From Whitmania pigra (lineage: Eukaryota; Annelida; Clitellata; Hirudinida; Haemopidae), in contig JAJTWR010000362.1 in assembly GCA_021613335.1 (NCBI GenBank), positions 25,001 through 89,000 of the forward strand: 64,000 bases of DNA. Reading direction: 5' to 3'. Under the pieces are notes generated by a model. It was not told the origin of the DNA and ran no database searches. It worked only from the letters and a program-made list of their open reading frames with translations. Shown in pieces: positions 47,225-60,362 of this stretch (its first letter is position 1; the number at the start of each line of letters is the position of its first letter). The translations under genes were made by a program, and so were the position numbers.

Positions 47225-48519
47225 CCTTCACAGCCATTATCACCCTCGTTATCATCCCTCAAGAGATATTTAATCTGAACATTACTTACCAGTTTCTTTG
47301 TCCAAATCATCTCTGTTATGCAAAGGACTATAATCAAATAAATAATAAATAATAAATAATTAACCAATAAATAAATAACCAATTCCTTTAGACGAAATGA
47401 AGGGCTATCTGAAAGACCTGGGCGAGTTGATCGAGGACAGCTACAAGATCAACAACAATTCCAGGGTTGTTCTCGTTGGACACAGCATGGGCAACAACTA
47501 CATCCTCTACTTCTTGAATGGAAAAAGTGAAGCTTGGAAGGACAAGTACATTGCGGGCTACATTTCCCTGGCCGCTCCCTGGGCAGGGTCGGTCAAATCG
47601 CTCAGGTTCATAGCATCGGGTTAGCTTGGGTTTGTTATTCTATAAAATTAGGATACCAGTTTGCTAATATTTTATTTTTGATTATTATTGTTATTATTAT
47701 TATTATTATTATTATCATACATTAGGAAAATTATAAACTATTTTAACTGACATTAAAATAATTATAATAACATTTTTCACTACATCTCCTTAGGTGACTC
47801 CGTAGGCATACCCAGAGTGATTTTCAACCCGCTAACTGCTCGATCTCTCCAGCAGTCGTTCGCCAGTGTCGCATGGATGATGCCGAGTAAACCGCAGTGG
47901 AATAATGGCGATGTTTTGGTCAAAAGTCCCAAGAGAAACTATACGGTCAACGATTACGATGACTTTTTCAGAGACGTCAATTTTGAGCGTGGCATCGTGC
48001 TGAAAAAAAGTACAGAAAGTCTCTTAAAAGTTTGAATTTTCGATTTATATGTATCTAATAACACGTGCACAAAATTCATATTAATTATAACTAACTTAAA
48101 ATGGAATAAAGTAATTAAATTATTAGATTAATAGCTTAGAAATAATGTTCAACTGCTGTTCACTGATTGTTGTTCAGTAACTTTTAACACTTAGTGAAGT
48201 AAAATTAAACTCACATGTCTTTAAATATAAACAGGCTACGGACCATCCTGGCGTCAGAACATTTTGTTTGTATGGACTGGTGGATCCCTTCGTGACGCCA
48301 AAAAGATTAATCTACACAAAAAGGTCAGCAAATTGGTACGACAAGCAACCCATACCTATTTATGGCCCAGGCGATGGCACTGTTAACAAGAGAAGCCTTG
48401 AAGTCTGCAAAGATTGGCCCAACACGTCTGTGAAGGAATTCCACGGAATCCATCACATCGACATTCTGATGCACAAGGACGTTCTCGACTATGTCGAAGA
48501 TATTCTTCGTAACTTGTGA
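45189..48519 (+). CDS. PLA2G15/LCAT-like lysosomal phospholipase, copy C
   Basis: Exons: 45189-45276, 45879-46026, 46290-46408, 46899-47006, 47392-47619, 47794-48029, 48235-48519; 403 residues, or 402 if the second in-frame ATG at 45,192 is used. Visible: hydrophobic leader, PVILVPGMGGSQLEAKL, RVPGFGS, SLRGAPYDFRKAPNE, elbow GHSMGNN (Ser186, closest of the three to human AHSMGN), ISLAAPWAGS, GPGDGTVN (Asp355) and HHID (His382). The EWLDP motif seen in copies A and B is ELLDS here. For exon 4 the acceptor at 46,898 was chosen because the later CAG at 46,904 would bring an immediate stop. AATAAA lies about 110 bases after the stop. Only about 500 bases separate it from copy B, and 540 from FUZ downstream. 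Confidence 0.93.
46689..46815. repeat. 31-bp AT palindrome-rich tandem repeat
   Basis: Three to four units of about 31 bases, each containing ATTTAAATATTTAATATAAA, in intron 3 of lipase copy C. Self-complementary TTTAAATATTTAA cores could form hairpins or cruciforms. Confidence 0.85.
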
Positions 48520-49060
48520 ACAAACTTGGATCTTAAGTTGTTTTATTGTTTTTTTTTTTTTTTGACGCATACTTAGGTTGCTGTTTTGTGAAATCATAGT
48601 GGGTTTATTGTGAAACTTAATGTAAAATAAAGGTCTCACTGGCTAAATAAGGAAGTTCTAATGTTTAGTTTTCTAACAAGGGTGGGGACGTCAAATTCAA
48701 AATCTAAAAAATCATTCTTAACGGAAAATTGACAGTTTTAATTTGCGAATAAAAGGAGCAAGATAATCAAAGAATGACTGATAGAATGATATAGTTTATA
48801 GCAGCGTGTTTAAGAGAAGACAGCATTCACACAAAATGTAAAATTTCTCGAATTAAAAAAAAATTAAATGTAAATAACAAAGTAATCCAGACAACATTAA
48901 TTTTAATATTATACAAACCTTAAAAAGTGTGCTTACTTCATGTCTAGTAGACTAGTGTCACAGCTGTTGCTATAAGTGAAGGAAACAAACATAGATGTTG
49001 CGACATTAGTCGGGTCTGAGATCTTATTAGCTGATATTATCATTTAATTTTTTATAAATC

Positions 49061-51711
49061 ATGGTTAAAGATGTACACTTGCGAGTCATTTGCATAAAAA
49101 CCGATTCTGGATTGCCACTTTTTGTTAGGTCCGTGGGATCGATTGATCAAGTAAACAGATTTTCTCTTGTGCTGTTTTAAATATTTCTACTAAATATTTA
49201 TGAAACATTTTTGCTTAATAAGAACCAAACTAATATTTCTAAGCTTCCCGATCCTATTGTCACTTCCTTAAATGGCATTTATTCTTTCTGCTCTTCCTAC
49301 GGTGTCAAATTGTTACAAACAAGAGCTGGCGAATCATGCATTTCATGGAAGACTTTTAATAAAAGGTTGTGAAGTTATAAGTTAATTAGTATTTATTATT
49401 AGTAGAAGTATTTAGTTGCAGACATAAATTTTGCATGTATAAATATTGATGCTGTTGCCTTATGATTTTATGCTATTTTGTGTTGTCTCTTGATTATTGA
49501 ATCAACAAAATTGTACTTTTTATTTTTAAGTTTGACTCTGATCTTAGAGACAGATGCCTCATCGTATGATGGACTCCATGAAAATATCTTGAACCTCATT
49601 TTCAACTCCTTCATACTGCTTCTTGGAGCTGAGCGTTTACAACAAAATGGCAGTTTTGATAAGTTGAAAAAAGATCTGCAGGTCAACATTAATAATTAAT
49701 CTACTGGATAGCACGAAAGAATGATTAGAAACATTTATTAACTTATTATTATAATTATTTATCAATTTATTAACTACAGATTTGCTATCGTCTGGTTGAC
49801 AGCTTGATGACATTGGACATTCAGCATCTGATGTCTAGTGTCATGACTCAGACAATCAACTCTCTCTCATCACCCGATCTTCCTGCCTTCCAAGTCCGTT
49901 TCTTTTATGTTAATTTTATTAATAATTAACATTATTACAATTGCTTCACTATAATGACAGCCTGAAAATAATAAAACCAAAATAACAAAAACAGGTTCAA
50001 CTCGAGGGATACGCGACGAGCGTCGAAACACCGCTTGCCTGTTTCTTCGTCGGCGGACTTTTGTCGGCAGCAACGACGAAGTTCATGCAGCTCCCGTCGC
50101 TCGAGTTGGTTCTCCTGCAACTTTTAGTCGTCACGAGCATGTCATCGTCGTCATCCTCAAACACCATCGAAACCATGGTGTACCTTCCCGAGAGCAGCCC
50201 CGATGTGAGTGCAATGCGTTTTTTGTTGTTGTTGTTAGGTGCTTCTTAAAACATGAAAACATGTCTCACAACAAAACATGAAATTGGATCGTTTGTTGAT
50301 TTCCAAAGAAGGGCTTGAGACTCGTTCTGCTGAACGTGGTCAGGGACGGAGTAATCTGCTTGCTCTGTGGAGAGAGACCGGTGTTGTCCGAGATCATTTC
50401 AAAGGTTTGATTTATTTCATTTATTTTTTTATTCAGTTTATTTCAAACATGGTCAGGGAGATGTTAACTGCTTACATGGCCAACAATGATAAAAAATTGC
50501 TCTAAAAATTTACGTTGAGTTCTGTATTATGAGTGAATTATGGGTATATTACGAATAAATTATTTATCATACATGAATTATAGATCATGAATAAATTAAT
50601 GACAATCATGAGTAAAAAATGTTTATGAATGATTAATGAAAAAAATTTTTTTTACGTCTCAGACAAAAGGTTATTGGAGCATCAAAGGCGACGGTCAGAG
50701 CAACTTGAACCTGAGTCGAGGCAACCTGGATCTTGTCCTCGATTTTTCAAGGATGATCAACAAGAGTTTGCCTCACATGAAGGACATCAACAAAGACATC
50801 GTGAGGTACCTTTGAACCTCTGACATGTTAGGGTCACATATCGGATCACCACGGTTGAAAACTGCTAACGTCAGAGTGTCACCTTTGCTTTAGTGTAGTA
50901 TTCACTTAATGTAATCAAGAAATTTGTTTTACAGTGTTTTTATCATGTTTATGAATTAGCTTTATTGACTGAGATATTTAATCAATAAATTTTATTTTAC
51001 CTCATAATGTTAAAGATTTGTTCAGAAACTCATGAAGAACTGAAATAAATTTTTCTCTTCAAACTCAAGCTTCCTGCTGGTGAACACTTCAACTCACCAG
51101 TGCACCATCTGCACCGATGTAAACAAATCGGACGCAAGCTCAAGTGAGCGTCGAAAGACCACCCGCAAATGCCATCCAATTATTAAAATTATTCCACATA
51201 CTAAAACTTATTTCAACTTTTTACTCAGAACTCGAAAAGGGAAGGATTTTGAAGGCATTCCACCAACAGACTCACAAGCTGTTCAACAAATCGTCTTCGG
51301 TTGAAAACATTGGACAAGGTTCGATCGTGACCATCGCAAATTTTTTTTTTACTTTGCATCAACAGCTTGAACCTCTCTCCTCAATAAGCTCAAAATCATG
51401 CTCACTGTGAATTCTGACTTCAGGTATTTCAGTGTCATGCTCCGTCGAAGGTCACCACAGGTGTCTTGCATCGTACGTCTGCCTCGAAACGTACAAATGC
51501 TACGCATTCTGCGAAAACAACAGGGAGATCTACGTAGTCTGCAACTCATCCGTTCCTTTGTTTGCTCTCAGGTTGGCCAAGAAATCGAATTGTTTTTTGC
51601 AAACTTCAAATATCACGTCAAAATTGATCGTGAGGTTTGCACTCCAATTTCAGATCTGTCTCCAAGGATCTTCTCAGCTATTTGGTAGGCCTCAAGTGGT
51701 TTCGCATGTGA
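49061..51711 (+). CDS. FUZ: Fuzzy planar cell polarity protein (CPLANE subunit)
   Basis: Exons: 49061-49150, 49244-49365, 49531-49681, 49780-49893, 49995-50204, 50309-50404, 50663-50805, 51070-51143, 51229-51318, 51424-51571, 51654-51711; phases agree, 431 residues (human 418). With Inturned and Wdpcp, FUZ forms the CPLANE complex that recruits intraflagellar-transport proteins to basal bodies for cilium formation and acts in planar polarity. Diagnostic segments: VICIKTDSGLPLFVRS, LPDPIVTSLNGIYSF, SWKTFNKSLTLILE (human VWKSFHDSITLIVL), DKLKKDLQICYRLVDSL and VYLPESSPD. The last intron is about 82 bases; without it the exon-10 frame would run on to about 51,773, but splicing yields ALRSVSKDLLSYLVG, which fits the human C-terminus better. 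AATAAA at 51,755. It converges with the RAF gene. Confidence 0.9.
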
Positions 51712-52827
51712 ATTGGATTGTTTTAAAAAAATTTTTTTTTTTAAATCGAGCTAAAATAAATAAAATTCCTTGACAAGACAAGGTTCGAAATCTTTATGAA
51801 TCGTGATTTACAATAAGGTCAGTTCGATGGAAATGTTACAATCGATCGTGAGTTGGTTGACTCGGACCATCTCAACGTTGGTTGGTTTTCTGTTTGACAA
51901 AAAAAAGAAGAGTTAATTAAAGCAAAATGTCGCGATTAAAATTAAATATGCATTTGGCAAAGAAAAATGCAAGACTCAACAAAATCGATTGAAATTCAAG
52001 CAGACATCTCGACGCTCGAAATCGCCGCGTTCAACGATTCATGACTTTCGAAGTGAGGCATGGATGATCGGGCACAATTTCAAGCATATACATCTGAAAA
52101 ACAACAGCAGTAGTAATAGTAATAATAATAATAATAATAATAATAGTAATAATAATAATAATATAATAATAATAATAATAATAATAAAAGCAATAACAAA
52201 GAGCATCTCCAGTCAAGTGGAAAACAAGATGAGAAAAATCAGTTCGGGACCGAAGAGCAGGTGCTTGACCTTCTGCCGGTCCTCGAACGAGAGAAGGACC
52301 CTCGCCTCCAAAATACAGTTAATTACATAACTAGTTCGGAGTAACATGTCGTTGAAGAGTAAAGTTTACAATCCACGTCAAACTATGTACAAGTGCAGCT
52401 TGCGAAGATGAGGAAAGTTAAGCATCCGATAACATTTTGATTCGTTGAGTGTTTGAAAATAATCACCACGTCGAACAAACGATTTTGCCAGCACACGAAA
52501 TTTCTTGACCTAGAGTCGTCGGGGAACGTCACTTGCCTGATAGTATTTTTGGCCGGCATTCCGTCCGTCCATTTCAAAAATCGACCGTCGACAGCTATTC
52601 GGCTGCAAGAGTCGAGGCGAGATGTTTTGCAGTTTCGAAAAAGGATTTCTTAAAAGACATTTCAAAACTCAATTGCACGAGTTCCGAGACGATCGCGCGT
52701 TGCGTATTTTCCTAATCGGCTCCTTCGAGTGCACGATGATGTTCGTCATAATGCCATCTATGTAACCTCCTCTTTCCGGCTCCGGCGATCTTCCTTCCTG
52801 AACCGATCTAACACACCTCCATCCTGG
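51712..52827. other. Convergent intergenic region between FUZ and RAF
   Basis: Holds the FUZ 3' end and presumably the RAF 3'UTR on the minus strand. There is an (AAT)n tract at 52,115-52,190. Minor open frames at 52,383-52,715 have no family resemblance. Confidence 0.5.
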
Positions 52828-55054
52828 CTACTTGTAGTTGGCAGAAGGGTACAAATAGGAATGTTGAGAGTTGATGGGCGTTCTTGGGGAGGTGCAGTTG
52901 TAGGCATAGTCCGACTCATCCCCGAAGAAGGACCTGCTCAGTGTGGGTTCGGAGACGCTTTTCGTCAGTTTCGGAAGTCTCTTCACCAATCCTTCGACAT
53001 CCACCAATATCTGGAAGTGTTTGTGTTACGTGCAGGTCGATGAGTAAGCATTTACTGAGTAAAGGCAACGATGAAATTGACTTCGAAATAACGTTTTATT
53101 TATGATCGTTATGATAAAATTATGCTAAATGTTTTAAAATAAATGCACTTACATAAAAACATGGAAACATGATCTAAATAACTAAACGAATAACATAATT
53201 TCGTTTACTTGCGGAACGATAAAACCACAACGACGAACGTAGAACATCGACTCATTCTAAACTCTAATTTAATCAAAACCTCGGGGAAAAGTGGCCTTTT
53301 ATCCGGGTTGTAACTGATGCACTCTTCCAGAAGCTTTGTGAAATCCCTGGGCGTGTCCTTCCTGGCCAATGAGATGTCAGGTCTCAGAATCCCGTTGCCC
53401 ACCATGTACATAATCTACAAAAGAAAGTAAATTCTTCTGCTTACAAGAGACTGCTAGGATGTATAACTAATAAATATATTAATTAATAAAATTAAATAAT
53501 TAAAATAAAGCTTGTTTAGTTAATTCTAGAATACATTCTAGCTATATAGAACATTGTACTATGATTGCATGAACATTACATATTAGAATTTACTGATGCT
53601 GTTGACAATAGTAGTTAACTGATAATTAACCATTACTAATAATTACAATCATCATTATCATCCTCACCTGGTCTCTCTCCCTTATCTTGTATGGCAACTG
53701 GCTGGACACGAGTTCAAAGAGAACGATGCCGTAAGCGTAAACATCCGACTTGAACGTGTAAGGGTCCTTGTCTTTCATGCGAATAATTTCAGGAGACTGC
53801 GAGTAAATAATTGTTCGTTACTGAATAGGTTTATTAAATTATAAATATTAAAGATAAGAAGGATGTTGGCTGAACCTACCATCCACATTACGGATCCGGA
53901 CGGCTGCTGGTACTGGTAGGAACCACTCCACCTTAACTTTACCGTGGCCAGCCCGAAGTCCCCGATCTTGACACAGTAATTGTCAGCCAAGAAAATGTCT
54001 GAGGAACCAAAATAAACCAATTAGGTTATTAATTGAAGCATTTATTCTATTTAGTTCATAATTAATGATGACACGATGTGCGTAGCATTCAAAGTTTGTG
54101 CAGACTTTTGTTCATGTTTAGCTGATAAGTAGTTAAAAATTTAGATAGTTAATAAATTAGTAATAATAAAATTACGAGTAGAGTACCCACTGTTAGACTT
54201 GAGATCTCTGTGGATAATGTTCTTGGCATGCAGGTAGCTGTCGAACGCAGACAGACAATTAATTAATTAATTAATAGGATTACAAACCAGTCCAAAGTAT
54301 TGCAGTCATTATTGACGTATGAATCAGATAAAAACCAAGATGAATTTTATACTAACTTAAGAGTAACCAGTTAAAGATAAACTCTTTATCGGCTAACGAA
54401 TTACTCCATTACTATAAACACAACACTCACTCCATTCCCTGGGCCGTCTGCCTGGAAATGTCAATGAGGAGGTTCATGTCGAATTTGGATTCGTTGACAT
54501 GCAGGTGCTTGTACAGGCTCGAGCCCTCGCACCACTGGGTGACGATGGCCAGGTGGGGCTTCGAGATGCACCCCACGAAGAGCAGGATGTTGACGTGTCT
54601 CGTCCTCCTGAATGTTTCGGGTGAAATTTAGCGGAATTTTTAAATTAATTAAAAGTAATCTCTCACGTAAATCTCCCGAGTTGAAATATTTCAACGTACG
54701 ACCAAAACGATTAATTGGACAGCGACAATAATAATTATGCAGTTATAGCAATAGATTAATAAATTATGCTAATTAACATATTATCCAAAGTTCAAACCAC
54801 TCTACAGTGCAAATGACCTCTTCCAATGTCACAGAGGTCGTGACCCAAAACTGACCTTAAGACGGCGACCTCGTTTTTAAAAGCCTGCAGTTGAGCAGGC
54901 GTGGGTTCTCTGACGTTGAGCTTTTTGATGGCCACTGGGCCGTACCATTGGCCCTTGAAGACCGTGCCGAAGGAGCCCGAGCCTATCTGGCAGCCCACTG
55001 TGATGTCGTTCTCGGGAATTTCCCACTCCTCGTTGGAGTCTCTTCGAGATCTCT

Positions 55055-55087
<33 letters not shown>

Positions 55088-55215
55088 TTAACAATTAAAT
55101 AATAATAATGATGATGATGATGATAATAATGATAATTGTAATAATAATAATATTATTATTAATTAAATAACAATAATGATTATAACAATAATAATAATAA
55201 TAATATTAACAATTA

Positions 55216-55247
<32 letters not shown>

Positions 55248-56452
55248 TGATAACAATAGTAATAATTAAGTGATGATGATAATAATAATAACATCAATCA
55301 ATGGAATTAATGAATGGGTGAAGCTTAAAGCCTACAGATCTATGAGCCTAGTTGAAGATTTCACAGATTTATTTTTTAATCGATGATTTTAATTCGATTT
55401 TAAGTAATAATTTAATTTAATAAACTTTTAATCTCTAAAAAGTTTCCATCGAATGGTATTCTAGTCGTTCCATCGCCGCAAGATCACAATTTAAAGAGCT
55501 TACCAGTTTTTTATTGTCTGGAGTTTCTGCTGACCTCGCCCTCGGTCTGACCTTGGCATTGTTGGTGGGGGATGCTTGAGCACTGTAACTCTGCCCTTTG
55601 GGGAGGGTGGATGAGGCCGGCAGGTTTGTTGAGTTTTCTAAAGAAGGTGTAATTATTATAATAATCAATAATAACAACTAACTAATAATTATTATAATAA
55701 TCATGACTAACTAATAATTATTATAACATTCATAACTAATAATTATTATAATTAGTTGTTATGATTATTATTATTATTATTATTGTTATTATTATTATTA
55801 TTATAATATATAATTATAAGTATTATTAATATTGAGGATGGTAAAGAAAATATAGAAAGCAATGAATTTCTTACTTTTATTCATTTAATTACAACTTCTG
55901 GTTTCAGTAATTTCAAACAAAAATAATAACTATCGATAATTAAAATTTTGGATAGTAATGACTCCAACTTTAAATAATAATAATAATAATAATTATAATA
56001 ATAACTCCAATTCCAAATTATAATGACAATCTCAAATAATTATGGCAATTGAAATCAATGAACAATAATCACTGAACGCTCACTCGTGATTGGAGGACAG
56101 AAATACCTCGGAAACTCGGGCACCTTCGAATTAGAAATTGAAAGTTCAAAAGTTGAAATGATAGCAAAACAATACAAACACTCTACCAGTAACATTTTAA
56201 GAATAAAACATGCTAATGTCAATTCGTCTAGTAATTAACTAATTAACACCTAACCGATGCTCGCTTGTTGACCTCTATTACTGGAGAAGACAAAAATCAA
56301 TAATGGTTAAGCAGGTGCTTATTACCTGTTCGGCACTGAGTTGGTTGACGTTAGGAACAGACGTAGACCTCTGATGACCAACAGAATGTCTGAGTGGGGG
56401 ACGAGACTGGGTGACGACATGGTGGAATTCTGGTTGAGGTCTGCAATTAATA

Positions 56453-56486
<34 letters not shown>

Positions 56487-58814
56487 TTAAATAGTAATAA
56501 TAATAGTAATAATAATAATAATAATAATAATAGTAATAATAATGACAAAAACAATAACATGTTTGTAAACAGCGAATGACAATAGCCCTCGGAATGGAAA
56601 ATACTGACTGCTTGTACGGCGGGCCCTTGTGACTGTCGGGATCGCACTTTGCGTGGAACTTCCTCTGGCAGATCTGGCACTTCAGACCCTGGAAGATCAT
56701 TCTGTGACATCCGTCGCAAGACGACGAGAACATGGTCTTTCTCACCTGTTGCCGAGGAAACGAACGGTTGGTCGTCAAGGCCAAGTGTCACAGCGGAATG
56801 ATAATCGAGTTAAAAGTAATAATTATTTCATTTAATGGCGAAGGAATTTTATTTATTGCTACGCTAATGCTTTGCACAAGTTAGTATAGGATGGTTTAGC
56901 TATGAATAAAATATGATTTGCATTGAATCTAAAAAGTTATTATTAATATATTCTATGGTTAATTAATAATATTATTCATTATTATTATTATTATTATTAT
57001 GGCTGTAACTGACATAGTTGTGACCCTTGTTGCTCATCTTACAACTGATGTACTCCAGCTCGACTGAAATCTCTTTCCCGGCGTAACATTCGACATCGTC
57101 GTCCCAGCTGATTGGTTGCCTGGGAATTAATTCGACGAACGAATGTAATTCAACATTTTAATAATAATAATAATAAACTAACTGTTCAATTAACCAAAAT
57201 CCTGTAGTAATCAATAATCCTAAATACTTAACTGGGAATAAATAAATTCACATAGTTAAAACAAAGGTTTGGTATTGATGTAATGCATTGTGTTCAAAAA
57301 GCCTGCACTGCCACAAATACCCTTGGAAATGGGTGCTATATAAATTCAATACAGAGTTACATAAGAAATAAATTTGAATTACGTTACATTTTAATAATAA
57401 ATCAAAAAAAAATTAAAAACAATAATGCAATAATAATAATTTTAATAATAATAATTATTACATGTAACAGTTGTGATAATAAATTCAAACTGACCGGCTA
57501 TTGCTGTCAAAGACGATGCAGTTGCTGAGGGCAATACCTCTTCTCTCGAGTCCCTTTCTCAGAACGTCCGACAAAGTTTGGCCGGGCTTCACTTTTAACT
57601 GATTAATATTATATTTATTTATTTATTTATTCGATTATAGTCCGATACTGATTAATAAATCGTTAGCTGGTCAAAACAATTTCAGCTATTTATTTATTCG
57701 ATTATAGTCCGATACTGATTAATAAATCGTTAGCTGGTCAAAACAATTTCAGCTTTCCGTAAGTTTTCGTTATCGATTAATTAATTTCAAAGTCATACTA
57801 TTTTGTGTGCTCGTTTTTAAAATTAATAGTTTCATTTTGTTGTTGTTGTTGTTTATCAGTTGTCGACGCCTGTGTTTTTCTATCCAGTAAACAACAACAA
57901 CAACGAATACGAAGTTCCCTCGGACGACGAAGACTCGGACGGACAAACCGAGAAAAGCGCAAACTCCATTCTTGCATTTAAAAGCCTCATTGTTTTGCAA
58001 AACATCCATTGTTGTGGTTATGCGGCGGAGACACTCGTCCATTGTGGCTTTGATTGCAGACGACTGACTCGCATTGTTCGGAAGTGATGGTTCTACTTTA
58101 ACGAATCTTTTCAATGCTACAAGGAACGGAAAAATGGCTCGATGTTGCTAATAATTCGTTTCTTAAAAAAATAAATAAATAAATTACGAGAGGCTCATTT
58201 GTTGTTACGTCGTTCGTTTATTTCGTCTGAAGTCGATATTGAGCAGTTTGTCGCGCCAAACGACAAACAATAGAATTTCTGCCGGTTGCTGATTTGAGAT
58301 TACAGAGCATGTTCATCACACAACTCCTTGCAACAGCGAAACTCCTTTCGAAAATGAAACTGACGACGACGACGACAAAACAGAACCAAAACCATGCAAT
58401 GCGTGGTTAATGTGGTTAAAATCCTCCTCCAAGAGGATCTTTTTGTTCTTAACTTTTACCATCCATCAGCAACTTGAAAGCACGTCTTCCTTGCAAAGAG
58501 AAAATAAAAGCATTTTTGTAGCGCACTTGTAGATCAACTGGGTTCAACTCCTAAAACCTCGTTATCAAACTGCGTAGTGCCAGAGCTTCAAAGAGCGTCA
58601 TTATCTTATGGAGTTAATTCTAAAAATTCACTCATTCATTCATTCATCCATCCATCCCTCCATCCATTCATTCAGACAGCAACATTCATCTGTTCATGAG
58701 CAACATCGACAAAGCTTCAAGGAGACAGCTAGAAAATATCCCGTACGACCAACCTGGCCATGAAAGACAAGGACAGCATCATCATCATCATCGTCGTCAT
58801 CGTCATCATCGTCG

Positions 58815-58847
<33 letters not shown>

Positions 58848-60298
58848 ATCATCATCATCATCATCTTCATCGCACAGATCCGAAGCGACAACTATCGGGA
58901 AAAAAATAATAAAAATAATAAAAATAATAAAAATAAAAATAATAATAATAAAAAATAAAAACATCATCAAGGCTGCACCCTGGGAAAAGAGACTGGCCAG
59001 ACGAAACTGCAGACTGCGCATGACTTGTGTCGGGCCATTTCCGGTGCAGAGTTTAAAAACATAATGGGGCTTTTATAAGCATTTGCTTTCTTTTTATTAC
59101 CTTCTTTTTCTCGTTTATCATTTTTTTCCATCTTTTGCTCCATTTCATTATCCATTCCAGACATAGGTAGTCTCTACTATGTAGTCTCTACTACAGCACG
59201 GTGACTACGTCAGTGTAAAAAGTAGATCAGGTGAATGCTGAGCAAAATCTGAGCCAAGAGAACTCGAGCATCTCGTTCAGGAGAGCATGAGTCATTGATG
59301 GACCTCATTTTGTATCTTCTGCCTTACTGGAAGGGAATGGGACTGAACATTGGCTTTCAGGTGATATCAACTTCACGTGTAGTCTCGACAACACCATAGC
59401 ATCTTCAACAACAACAACAACACAACAACAACAACAACAATATAACATCTACAACAATAACAATTTAACATCTACAACCACAACAACACAACAATATAAC
59501 ATCTACAACAATAACAATTTAACATCTACAACCACAACAACAACAACAATATAACATCTACAACAGCAACAACAACAACACAATATCTTCAACAGCAACA
59601 ACAACACAACATCTTCAACAGCAACAACAATATAACATCTACAACAACAACAACAACACAATAATATAACATCTACAACAGCAACAACAACACAATATCT
59701 TCAACAGCAACAACAATATAACATCTACAACCACAACAACAACAATAACAAAAGTCTTCCTCCTTTCCAATCTCAAAACGTGAAGTCTGCAGTAGTAAGT
59801 CGAATTTCAAGCATTTCCAAATTATAAACTCGAATTATAAACAAGTATTGTCTGAGGATTGAAGCTGATGTGTCTCAGCTTCTCAGATGGAGTTTGTGGA
59901 TGTGAATGTGAATTAGGAGTTTGTGGATGTGAATGTAAGTTAGGAGTTTGTGGATGTAAATGTGAATGTAAGTTAGGAGTTTGTGGATGTGGATGTGAAT
60001 GTAAGGTAGGAGTTTGTGGATGTGAATGTAAGTTAGGAGTTTGTGGATGTGAATGTGAATGTAAGTTAGGAGTTTGTGGATGTGAATGTAAGTTAGGAGT
60101 TTGTGTATGTGAATGTAAGTTAGGAGTTTGTGGATGTGAATGTGAGTTACCAGGAACTTAAGTTGGAGATCGTGCAACGCAACAACAACAACAACAACAC
60201 TGTGAAGGTAAAACATAAGTACATAACTTCGTGACTAAAACATTTGTAATTATAATAATTAATTATAACACATTATTACAGCAAAAACTATAATATTA

Positions 60299-60362
<64 letters not shown>

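Noticed and set aside
51572..51773. Reading FUZ exon 10 straight through to a stop near 51,773
   Set aside because: Splicing a short intron of about 82 bases at 51,572-51,653 gives a C-terminus that fits the FUZ family; the read-through tail does not.
53205..53279. Extension of the RAF kinase exon to a stop near 53,205
   Set aside because: Splicing at 53,280 to the exon at 53,010 restores the conserved C-terminal 14-3-3 motif region, so the extension is intronic.
57770..58114. Overlapping open frames on both strands in the large RAF intron
   Set aside because: Neither matches any RAF region or other family; kept as unannotated intron.
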